From: Verrucomicrobiota bacterium
GTDB taxonomy: Bacteria > Verrucomicrobiota > Verrucomicrobiia > Opitutales > Opitutaceae
Assembly (NCBI GenBank): GCA_023443455.1
Contig: JAEZUE010000057.1
Coordinates: forward strand, 1 to 38,576
Direction: 5' to 3'
Length of the DNA: 38,576 nucleotides
Below the pieces are notes generated by a model. It had not been told where the DNA came from and did not search any database. It saw only the letters and a program-made list of their open reading frames with translations. The position numbers and the translations under genes are program-made. How positions within the stretch are numbered: position 1 is the first letter of the stretch; each line of letters begins with the position of its first letter. This document shows positions 1 to 6,027 of the stretch, piece by piece.

Positions 1-171
1 GCCGAGTTTTCGCTCGTGTCGGCGGTGAGAGCTGAAAGGGTTGCCGGCGTGCCCGCCTGTCACCCCGCAGAGTTTTCCGGAAAGCGATCCCCGAACCAGT
101 CAGTAGTGGGAACGCCGGGAAACCGCCCGCCTTCCAAGCAAAGCCTGGTGCCCGGCGTTCCACACTTTTAA
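1..171 (+). CDS. 3' end of a possible upstream cassette ORF (partial)
   Basis: One forward frame is open from the window edge to a TAA at 169-171 and runs through the whole first attC-like site. It could be the tail of the preceding cassette gene, extended by translation of attC as in the 674-1438 gene. The visible 56 residues match no family I recognise, and no start is visible. It may equally be chance openness in GC-rich DNA. Confidence 0.2.
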   Translation, partial: AEFSLVSAVRAERVAGVPACHPAEFSGKRSPNQSVVGTPGNRPPSKQSLVPGVPHF

Positions 172-179
172 CGTTAGGC
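90..179 (+). other. attC-like recombination site 1 (integron cassette junction)
   Basis: The site ends in GTTAGGC (173-179), which fits the integron R' consensus GTTRRRY, and begins with CCCGAAC (90-96), a degenerate RYYYAAC box. Inside, an 11-bp perfect inverted repeat pairs 109-119 (GGAACGCCGGG) with 151-161. Length (90 bp) and box spacing agree with the four sites downstream. The first cassette ORF starts 3 bp after the R' box. This is the expected layout of attC, which folds as a single-stranded hairpin and is cut by the integron integrase. Confidence 0.7.
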
Positions 180-182
180 GAT

Positions 183-584
183 ATGAACGCGCACATTGAG
201 TCTTTCGGCGATGCACCAGATTTCGAAGGCGCGAAGTGTGAGGCACTCGTCTGCGAAGAGTATTTCCACAAAGGGCAGCTGAGTTCCGCAGCGAACGTCG
301 TTTGGTTAAAGCTCAACGGAAGATGGCACCGCTTCTTCTTCGATTGTGGCGTTCTTAATTGGCGCCGGAGCGAGACCAGCCCCAAGGCCTATTCGATGTC
401 CGAGTTGGAAGGAGACGTTCGATTGGCGGACATAGGAGAGCGTTTCGGATTGATCGGCTGTCCTGTCGAGAAGGAAGAAGAGCTGGAAGAGCCGACCGCT
501 CGTCTCACGCTTCGATTTGGAGGCGCAGGATGCATTGTCTTCTCCCATGCTGGCGACCAAACGAGCTATGAAAAACGAGCCTAA
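183..584 (+). CDS. Integron-cassette hypothetical protein, 133 aa
   Basis: The family is not recognised. The product is a soluble-looking acidic protein with a patch rich in Trp and Phe around residues 40-62 and no signal peptide or membrane segment. The start is the ATG 3 bp after the R' box of attC site 1, leaving almost no leader and no clear Shine-Dalgarno sequence; this is common for cassette genes. The stop TAA (582-584) lies inside the R'' box of the next attC site, a typical cassette arrangement. Codon use is less GC-rich than in the chromosomal genes downstream, which supports acquisition. The coding call rests on this layout. Confidence 0.7.
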   Translation: MNAHIESFGDAPDFEGAKCEALVCEEYFHKGQLSSAANVVWLKLNGRWHRFFFDCGVLNWRRSETSPKAYSMSELEGDVRLADIGERFGLIGCPVEKEEELEEPTARLTLRFGGAGCIVFSHAGDQTSYEKRA

Positions 585-669
585 CAAGCCACTACATGGA
601 ACGCCGGCAAAAGCCCCGTCCTCTTCGACTGAGTCGGAGAGCCGGCGCCCCTGACCTGAATCGTTAGCC
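579..669 (+). other. attC-like recombination site 2
   Basis: The R'' box GCCTAAC (579-585) and R' box GTTAGCC (663-669) match when paired at 6 of 7 positions. Internal arms 602-608 (CGCCGGC) and 641-647 pair perfectly and are flanked by unpaired bases, as expected for the extrahelical bases of attC. The site is 91 bp long. The left part resembles site 1 (shared GGAACGCCGG core), so the sites form one related family, as in chromosomal integrons. Confidence 0.8.
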
Positions 670-673
670 GAAA

Positions 674-1438
674 ATGAAGAGACTGTACATTCTACTCATG
701 CTCTTGGCCGCCGCTTCCGCTGGAGCGAATCCAGTTCTCTATCATGGATTCAGAGAGCTTCCGATGGTATCCGAGGCGGTCAGCATCGAGGTTTCTGATG
801 CCGCTTCGTTCATCGATGGTGTCTATGAGTTCTATCCCGATTCAGTGAGCGGTGACCAGCTTGAGATCGGCGTGCCGGTCATCGCTCCTTCAGATTGTGG
901 TGAGGGACCTATCATGGATTGTTTTGCGCTCGAAGTGGATGGCGCTGAATCCCAAGACCAAGAGCCGTTTGGGTCCTATACATACCAGTTCCGGAGTCCG
1001 ATTCCGCGACTGAATCTAGAAGTCGCAGCGCTCCCTCGTGACCTCAAGGTTCTGATTCTCGTGAAGAAGCTGAAGGTCGACACGTCGAAGCCGATCAAGA
1101 TTCATCTCCGCTACACACAGCCCCACTTTAGGGCCAAAGATGAGGCGTTGGGGTACTATTTGCCGATCATCGAACCGTTGATGCCGACAGGAGATGACCG
1201 TGCACGAGCCGAGAAAGGGAAGTACCGGATCAGGGTGTTCTCCAAGGACTCCAGTATTTCTGTTGGTCCTGAGGATTACCTAGCCGTGATCAGCTCCAGT
1301 GAGCGTGAGGTTCTGATTGAAGCGGAGCACATGCAGTTGATCGTGTTCGAAAAGCGGGCTAACAAGCGGCCAGATGGAACGTCGGCAAAGGCCCCGCCTT
1401 CCAATCCGAGTCAAGGGGCCGCCGTCCCTCATCCGTAA
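674..1438 (+). CDS. Integron-cassette secreted protein of unknown function, 254 aa
   Basis: Residues 1-18 form a Sec signal peptide: basic MKR, then a hydrophobic Leu/Ala stretch ending ASAGA. The product is therefore probably exported and soluble in the periplasm. The mature part looks beta-rich (alternating hydrophobic strands around 35-150 and 180-225) and matches no family I recognise. The ATG lies 5 bp after the R' box of attC site 2. About 27 C-terminal residues, from the Ala-Asn at 1359 onward, are encoded by attC site 3, because the R'' box is out of frame for a stop. Translation ends only at TAA 1436-1438, just before the R' box. This attC-encoded tail is rich in Pro, Ala, Ser and Gly. 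Confidence 0.75.
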   Translation: MKRLYILLMLLAAASAGANPVLYHGFRELPMVSEAVSIEVSDAASFIDGVYEFYPDSVSGDQLEIGVPVIAPSDCGEGPIMDCFALEVDGAESQDQEPFGSYTYQFRSPIPRLNLEVAALPRDLKVLILVKKLKVDTSKPIKIHLRYTQPHFRAKDEALGYYLPIIEPLMPTGDDRARAEKGKYRIRVFSKDSSISVGPEDYLAVISSSEREVLIEAEHMQLIVFEKRANKRPDGTSAKAPPSNPSQGAAVPHP

Positions 1439-1447
1439 GCGTTCGCC
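1357..1447 (+). other. attC-like recombination site 3
   Basis: R'' GGCTAAC (1357-1363) and R' GTTCGCC (1441-1447) pair at 6 of 7 positions. Internal pairing joins 1390-1395 (GGCCCC) with 1415-1420, then 1383-1386 with 1421-1424 across a three-A bulge. Length is 91 bp, the same as site 2. The preceding cassette gene is translated through almost the whole site. Confidence 0.75.
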
Positions 1448-1452
1448 AGAAG

Positions 1453-1823
1453 ATGCACGGCCCCGAGATAGACCCCAAAATCAGGACTGGATCGCGCTGT
1501 CGGCGCTAGTGACCGAGTTCGGTCCTCCCGATCCGGTTCAGTTCCATGCTCTGCTTCTGTCGCGGTTCAAAGAAAAAGATGTCCCGCCTGTTTCGGATGA
1601 GCGCGTCGAGGTGTTGCGGCGGTTCAAGAACCAAGTCCGAGAAGAGATCCAGAAAGCTGGAAAGTCGAAGTACTACACCCACCAGCATTCCCAGTACGCG
1701 GATATGCGAGATTTTGCGGCCGAGCGTCTGGTTGGAGATTATCGGAGAGCGTTCCCGGAGTTGGACGAAAAGCTGATCAGCGCCTTCATCAATTTCGCGA
1801 TCTACCTGTACTACCTACGATGA
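1453..1823 (+). CDS. Integron-cassette hypothetical protein, apparently frameshifted
   Basis: By analogy with its neighbours the start should be the ATG at 1453, 5 bp after the R' box of attC site 3. That frame stops after 18 codons. The long open frame to 1823 is one base out of register. Adding one A to the A-run at 1477-1480 joins the frames into a natural-looking ~124-aa protein (MHGPEIDPK, then NQDWIALSALV onward). So the gene is either broken by a one-base deletion or carries a sequencing error. If translated as it stands, GTG 1509 would give 104 aa. The product looks soluble and helical with many charged residues; the family is not recognised. The stop TGA at 1821-1823 lies 9 bp before the R'' box of attC site 4. 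Confidence 0.6.
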
Positions 1824-1832
1824 AAAACGGAG

Positions 1833-1924
1833 GGCGAACCAGCGGCCAGAGGCCAACGGCGGTTAAGTGCCCGCCTTCCAATCACAGTCAACGGCCCGCC
1901 GTGGCTCATCCGTAATCGTTCGCC
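1833..1924 (+). other. attC-like recombination site 4
   Basis: R'' GGCGAAC (1833-1839) and R' GTTCGCC (1918-1924) are exact reverse complements. The inner arm 1852-1862 (GCCAACGGCGG) pairs with 1896-1905 if one A is left unpaired. Such an extrahelical base is what lets the integrase choose the correct attC strand. Length is 92 bp. This is the clearest of the five sites. Confidence 0.85.
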
Positions 1925-1932
1925 AAAGAAAG

Positions 1933-2241
1933 ATGAGTCAGCCTTCCCCATATCGCGTGCAGCGCAGGCTCTTGAATCTCGCCTACCTGCTCTTCGCAGT
2001 TGGCGGCGGTCTTGTCATCGGAGCCGTGGTGAATGGCTACTTTGAGTTTGTTTCCGCGTCGAAGGACCTGAGCTACCAAGCACAGCTCGGTGGGAGAGTG
2101 GAGTTGGAGCCGTTGCATCAAGTCTTCGCGCAGAGGCTTCCCGACGCGCTGATTGGGGCCGCATTGGTCACCGCTGGAGTTGCTCTATGGGCACTTGCGT
2201 TCCGGAGCCTTAGAAGAAAAGCCCAGGCGAACCTGAAGTGA
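1933..2241 (+). CDS. Integron-cassette small membrane protein, 102 aa
   Basis: The product is predicted to span the inner membrane twice: roughly residues 14-35 (LAYLLFAVGGGLVIGAVVNG) and 71-92 (LIGAALVTAGVALWALAF). A ~35-residue polar loop separates the helices and the C-terminal tail is basic (RSLRRKAQ). The ATG at 1933 is chosen because it lies 8 bp past the R' box of attC site 4 and is preceded by a purine-rich AAAGAAAG. Upstream in-frame codons would fall inside attC. The stop overlaps the start of attC site 5. The family is not recognised. Confidence 0.65.
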   Translation: MSQPSPYRVQRRLLNLAYLLFAVGGGLVIGAVVNGYFEFVSASKDLSYQAQLGGRVELEPLHQVFAQRLPDALIGAALVTAGVALWALAFRSLRRKAQANLK

Positions 2242-2311
2242 AGTAGGCTGCGAGGGGTGGGCGGAGGCGGAGGGATGGAGACGGGCCGAGCGGCCTACTT
2301 CACGGTTGAGC
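2226..2311 (+). other. attC-like recombination site 5 (probable last site of the array)
   Basis: An 11-bp perfect inverted repeat joins 2238-2248 (GTGAAGTAGGC) and 2293-2303. Outside it lie GGCGAAC (2226-2232, like the R'' of site 4) and GTTGAGC (2305-2311, a good R' match). The two outer boxes pair at only 4 of 7 positions, so this site is weaker or degenerate. Alternatively the stem could be a transcription terminator for the preceding gene, but no T-tract follows. Confidence 0.5.
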
Positions 2312-2637
2312 GAGGCCGTGGGCGGACGGCGCTATATATACAGAGCGAAAGTTCTCCGGCCGTGCTTTCCGTCCGGTCACGCGGGACGGCGCGGGTCGGT
2401 GGTCCCGAGGGCCGCGGTGGGCGGCTTCGGCGCTGTCCGGCGGTCAGACTCGCCCGCCGGACGTGCTTTACGAACAGCGCGACGCCCCCGCGATGGCGCT
2501 CGGCGCGGCGTACGGACCGCAGGTGGTCAACGGTGCGCGGGGCGAATCATCTCCGGCACCACGCGGGATATTGCAGCTTCGATCACGACACGATTGACCC
2601 CGAGCGCTTTCGGCTTCGGCCTTTGGTTCCTCAAGCA
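2312..2637. other. Intergenic stretch with no recognisable gene
   Basis: Forward frames are open here, but translations are Arg/Gly-rich and look like GC-driven noise. A short AT-rich tract (CTATATATACAG near 2332-2343) is the only promoter-like feature, and I could not pair it with a well-spaced -35. This stretch probably marks the junction between the cassette array and the chromosome. Confidence 0.4.
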
Positions 2638-3198
2638 ATGCACACCATCGCAGACTCGGAACAGGCGCGCGTCGCGTTCATCCGCGCCAGCCGCGGTTTT
2701 CTCGCCTTCCCCCTCGCAGGTGCCGTCGTCTGGTCGGCGATATCTGTCGGCGGTACGTTGCTTCCGGCCCAAGCCGCCCTCGGGGCCGTGCTTTTCGGCA
2801 CCGGGCTCATTTTCCCGCTGGCGCTATTGATCGCCCGGTTCACCGGACAGAAGGTGTTTCAGCCCGGCAACCGGTATGCGACATTGATGGGGATGTCGGT
2901 GCTGATGGTGAATCTGCTCTGGGCTCTACATCTCTCGCTGGCAGTGGTCGCGCCGTCATTGGCTCCGCTCTCCGTCGCGATCGGTCTGGGCATCCACTGG
3001 ATCATTTTTGGCTGGATCATCCAGTCCCCGCTCGGGGTCGTTCACGCGATCCTCCGTACACTCCTCTGCACCGTTGCATGGCACGCCTTTCCCGCGAACA
3101 GAATCTCCGCGGTCGCGTTGGTGGTGGTCGGCTGCTACGCGATGACGCTGGTGCAGCTGGCTTCGTTCACGCGCCGATTCCCGCCCCAGGCCGACTGA
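2638..3198 (+). CDS. Multi-pass membrane protein, 186 aa (DUF7010-like)
   Basis: The protein is an inner-membrane protein with about six hydrophobic segments, roughly at residues 18-38, 42-62, 78-98, 103-125, 131-150 and 155-175. The N-terminal 15 residues are polar, including SEQARVAFIRASRG. The layout resembles the small integral-membrane family DUF7010, but I assign this from overall pattern only. The start is taken at ATG 2638; the frame stays open upstream to 2257, but that part is Arg/Gly-rich and not protein-like. No attC is seen after it, so it is probably not a cassette gene. The function is unknown. Confidence 0.65.
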   Translation: MHTIADSEQARVAFIRASRGFLAFPLAGAVVWSAISVGGTLLPAQAALGAVLFGTGLIFPLALLIARFTGQKVFQPGNRYATLMGMSVLMVNLLWALHLSLAVVAPSLAPLSVAIGLGIHWIIFGWIIQSPLGVVHAILRTLLCTVAWHAFPANRISAVALVVVGCYAMTLVQLASFTRRFPPQAD

Positions 3199-3309
3199 AC
3201 GCGGCAACACACGAAAATGCCCATGCCGGGACGGACCGTCAGCCCCACTGCGCCAAACCCCAACAGGCGTAGTCGCGCGATGCCACCGCGCACGCGGTGA
3301 GCACCACCG

Positions 3310-3330
3310 CGAAACGCCCACGCGTTCCGC
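3310..3330 (+). repeat. Isolated copy of the short palindromic repeat of the 5-kb array
   Basis: The sequence CGAAACGCCCACGCGTTCCG differs by one base from the element at 5051 and 5426. It contains an ACGC/GCGT mini-hairpin. It lies between the convergent ends of the membrane-protein gene and hipA. Confidence 0.55.
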
Positions 3331-3382
3331 AACCGGAGCGGCGTGCCGACGAATGCCGCCCCTACTGCAGCAGTGCTGGCGG

Positions 3383-4579
3383 TCACTTCACCATCAAAGC
3401 CGCCCCGATCTCCGCTGAATTCCGCTCGGGCACACCGGCTTCCGCCGCGAACTCGGGCCAACGAGTCACGGCAGCACGCACCTCGTCGAGAATGGTCCGG
3501 CAGTCGCGGCGGTCGATCCCTTCGCCTGCCGCAAGGCGTTCGAGTTCCGGCACGCCGGCCTGGGCACGTTCGCCCATCACGGCAAGTCCGCGTTCGCGGA
3601 GTTGCCCGGCCCCGACAAACGTCAGGTCGAAGGCGGGGCTGAGCCGCCATTGGCGCTCGGCCGGATCGTAGAGGAAACCGTGGTTCTTGCCGTGGTCGTC
3701 GCGGTTGCCGGCGAGCACGTTGAACACCGCACGGCGAAACGCCTTCAACACCTCGGCATGGTCGCGGGTCAGGCGTCGCGTCACCCGCAGCAACGTCTGG
3801 TAGTCGAGATCGCTCCCGAGCTGGTGCATCAGCCCGGCGAGGCTGTGGTAGTGGATACGCTCGGCGCCCGCGCGGTCGAAGCGCCGCACGGCGAAGTGCG
3901 CCCGCGGGCCCGCCGCATGCTCCGTGAGCAGCAGGCGCGTCTCGGGCATCTCGAGGCCGGCCGCCCGCGCCATCGCGGCGTAGGCATGCTCGATGCGGCC
4001 GAAGCAACGCCCGACCGTGGTATCGAACTTCACCAGCCACGCCTCCGTGTGTGCGGCGTCGAAATCGTGCGCGAGCGACCGCATCGGCGCATCGAACCAC
4101 AGCGCCGCCTTCGGTCGCGCACCGCCGGCAGAGGTGCCGACGTCGGCGAGCAACGCGAGATCGGTCCGCGCGCCCTCCTCCATCCGCGCGGTAGCGGCAT
4201 AGATGGTGTCGAGCGAACCGCGTCCGGCCTCCGCGTGACGGGCCGGTGCATACTCGAGCGCACCGAAGGCCCGACGCCCGACGAACGAGAGCCGCATCAA
4301 CGGACCGATCTCGTGGGGTGGCGTGCCCTGCCGGCGGAACCAGTCGTCCATCACCCGCAGGCCCCAGGTGTCGGGCAGGGAGTCCTCGAAAAGTCCGGGC
4401 AAGCGCAGCGTCGTCCCGCCGTCGCGCGAGAGGATTCCGGGCGCGAGCGGCAGGGCCAGCGGCGACAGTTCGTGGCCGCCCGCCAAGAACGACGGCGCGT
4501 ATTCAAAATACAGTCCGCCGCGCACGATCGCCAACGTGCCCACCGCCTCGCCGCGATAGCCGACGTCGAGCTTGTTCAT
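3383..4579 (-). CDS. hipA: HipA-family serine/threonine kinase toxin
   Basis: The product belongs to the HipA toxin-kinase family. Known members phosphorylate targets such as glutamyl-tRNA synthetase, which stalls translation and induces persistence. The 398-aa length is close to the usual ~400-440. The N-terminal 'couple_hipA' part covers ~1-110. A Gly-rich nucleotide loop is at 148-158 (VGTSAGGARPK). The catalytic loop NRDDHGKN is at 292-299, with the catalytic Asp around 295, and the metal-binding DLT motif is at 318-320 (SPAFDLTF). All key residues seem intact, so the kinase should be active. The ATG overlaps the stop of hipB by 4 bp, so the two genes are translationally coupled. The cellular target is unknown. 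Confidence 0.9.
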   Translation of the reverse strand: MNKLDVGYRGEAVGTLAIVRGGLYFEYAPSFLAGGHELSPLALPLAPGILSRDGGTTLRLPGLFEDSLPDTWGLRVMDDWFRRQGTPPHEIGPLMRLSFVGRRAFGALEYAPARHAEAGRGSLDTIYAATARMEEGARTDLALLADVGTSAGGARPKAALWFDAPMRSLAHDFDAAHTEAWLVKFDTTVGRCFGRIEHAYAAMARAAGLEMPETRLLLTEHAAGPRAHFAVRRFDRAGAERIHYHSLAGLMHQLGSDLDYQTLLRVTRRLTRDHAEVLKAFRRAVFNVLAGNRDDHGKNHGFLYDPAERQWRLSPAFDLTFVGAGQLRERGLAVMGERAQAGVPELERLAAGEGIDRRDCRTILDEVRAAVTRWPEFAAEAGVPERNSAEIGAALMVK

Positions 4580-4875
4580 CGCCGCGTCCTCCCCCGTTTC
4601 GGCAACGGCTTCGCCAACTCGGCCAAAGACAGGCCGGGCGCCAGCGATCGCGCGCCGAGTTGCTCGAGCTCACCACTCAGCCCGAGCACGTCGAGCACCG
4701 CGATGAAGCGCAGCAGCGAGACCTGTCCGGTGCGTTCGAACAGCACGTAAGTCGGCAGTTTCAGTCCCGCCCGGCGGGCCAGTTCGGCCTGGCTCCAGCC
4801 GCGCTGCAGGCGCAACTCGCGCACCCGTTGGGCAAGCGAAACGCCGATTTCCGCCGGAGTCTTAAGCGTTATCAT
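4576..4875 (-). CDS. hipB: HipB-like XRE-family antitoxin and repressor
   Basis: This is a small DNA-binding protein with a Cro/C1-type helix-turn-helix at about residues 13-60 (core RGWSQAELARRAGL). HipB antitoxins bind HipA and repress their own operon. The basic C-terminal tail PLPKRGRTRR may contact DNA or HipA. The ATG at 4875 gives 99 aa; an in-frame GTG at 4893 would add six residues, and neither has a strong Shine-Dalgarno sequence. It is the first gene of hipBA. The substrate of the partner kinase cannot be read from the sequence. Confidence 0.85.
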   Translation of the reverse strand: MITLKTPAEIGVSLAQRVRELRLQRGWSQAELARRAGLKLPTYVLFERTGQVSLLRFIAVLDVLGLSGELEQLGARSLAPGLSLAELAKPLPKRGRTRR

Positions 4876-4960
4876 TTTCCGGTTTATCGGCACCTATCGG
4901 CTATTTTCAACAACTAATTATCTATTGATTTATCTCCAATCAGAACGGGTCAAACCCTAA
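4876..4960 (-). promoter_or_regulatory. hipBA promoter/operator region
   Basis: The segment is AT-rich in an otherwise GC-rich window. It holds two TATCGG direct repeats at 4885-4890 and 4895-4900, one helical turn apart. Farther upstream is a tract with GATAAT-like -10 sequences on the minus strand. By analogy with HipB autoregulation, the repeats are candidate operators. This is inference; no exact operator consensus is visible. Confidence 0.45.
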
Positions 4961-5050
4961 TGTCTGTGGTTCGAGCATGCTTCGCTCCCCGAAGTGCCGA
5001 AGACCCCGGCGGATTCCGCTGCCCAGGCCGCTTCGCCCTACCGCGGAAAA

Positions 5051-5323
5051 CGAAACGCTCACGCGTTCCGCTACGGCACGATGCTCTCATGCCCATCGCC
5101 GCGCGCCAGGTTGGCGCCCTGGCCTACAGGGCCGGACGCCTTCCGGCTCAGCCGTGACGACGAGAGTCGAGCGTCGAGTGGCGAGCCCCAATCCAATTGT
5201 GAACAAGGCGATTGCCCGTGGGTGCTCTCGATCTGCCTCCGAAACTCCGGCCCTCGACGCTCGCCCCTCGTCACTCGAATTACTACGGATTAGTGCCCGT
5301 CAGTGTGCGTTAGTGGTTTCACT
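5051..5323 (+). repeat. Long direct repeat, copy 1 (273 bp)
   Basis: It is nearly identical to 5426-5702, with a few substitutions and a 4-bp indel. It contains hairpins (for example GCGCCAGGTTGGCGC near 5100) and an inverted pair GTCGAGCGTCGAG / CTCGACGCTCG that recurs at 21 kb. Forward and reverse frames are open across it, but neither translation resembles a protein family. Confidence 0.85.
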
Positions 5324-5425
5324 ATTCCAGGTTCCGAAGGTTCGCTGCTCTGGGCGAGCAGCGCCACGGGCCGATCCGCATCAGTGCTCATAAGTGTGTA
5401 TCAGTGGTTTCACTCCTCCGAGGGT

Positions 5426-5702
5426 CGAAACGCTCACGCGTTCCGCTACGGCACGATGCTCTCATGCCCATCGCCGCGCGCCAGGTTGGCGCCCTGGCCT
5501 ACAGGGCCGGACGCCTTCCGGCTCAGCCGTGACGATGGACGAGAGTCGAGCGTCGAGTGGCGAGCGCCAATCCAATTGTAAACAAGGCGATTTCCCGTGG
5601 GTGCTCTCGATCTGCCTCCGAAACTCCGGCCCTCGACGCTCGCCCCTCGTCACTCGAATTACTACGGATTAGTGCCCGTCAGTGTGCGTTAGTGGTTTCA
5701 CT
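5426..5702 (+). repeat. Long direct repeat, copy 2 (277 bp)
   Basis: This is the second copy of the 5051-5323 repeat, with a 4-bp insertion just after the GTGACGA at its middle (near 5533). The high identity points to a recent duplication. The separation (~375 bp start to start) would allow loss by recombination. Confidence 0.85.
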
Positions 5703-6027
5703 CCACTTCGGGGATCGGAGGGTCGAAACTCTGGCGAGTTCCGCTACGAGGAGGGTTCGCTGCTCTGGCGAGCAGCGCCACGGTCCGGCCCGCATCAGTG
5801 CCCATCAGTGTGGATAAGTGGTTCAACTTCTCCGAGGGTCGAAACTCTGGCGCATTCCGCTACGGGCGGCCGGCTCGTCCCATTTTTGGGATCCAGCCGT
5901 GCCGGTTATGGGGCGCGGGCCGATCCCCGGATTGCGCCAGCGCGGTATTAGCCGTTGAATACCAATGCCGTTCCCCCTTCGCACCGAACTGGCATTCCCG
6001 CTGCATCGCGCGCGATCACTCAACCCC

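Larger units (their letters stand above)
4961..6027. repeat. Non-coding composite repeat region (~1.1 kb)
   Basis: No credible gene is present. The region is built from shuffled short elements. Element B (core CAGTGTG...AGTGGTTTCACT, ~36 bp) occurs at 5287-5323, 5379-5414, 5667-5702 and 5793-5829. Element A (GAAACKCTSRCGNRTTCCGCTACG type) occurs at 5051-5075, 5426-5450, 5724-5750 and 5838-5864. Perfect 7-bp-stem hairpins GCTGCTC/GAGCAGC lie at 5344-5362 and 5759-5776. Three of the B copies are followed within ~60 bp by an A copy. Confidence 0.75.

Noticed and set aside
1374..1452. Start of the third cassette gene at ATG 1374
   Set aside because: This start lies inside attC site 3 and overlaps the preceding gene by 65 bp; cassette spacing favours 1453 with a frame repair.
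2328..2343. Promoter with -10 at CTATATATA
   Set aside because: The only -35-like hexamer (TTGAGC) is about 21 bp away, too far, and lies in the attC R' box.
5051..5323. Open frames in the long direct repeats as possible small genes
   Set aside because: The duplicated block carries a 4-bp indel that breaks any shared frame, and the translations do not resemble proteins.
4961..5864. CRISPR array
   Set aside because: Repeats are irregularly spaced (92, 288 and 126 bp), spacers are themselves repeated, and no cas genes are present.
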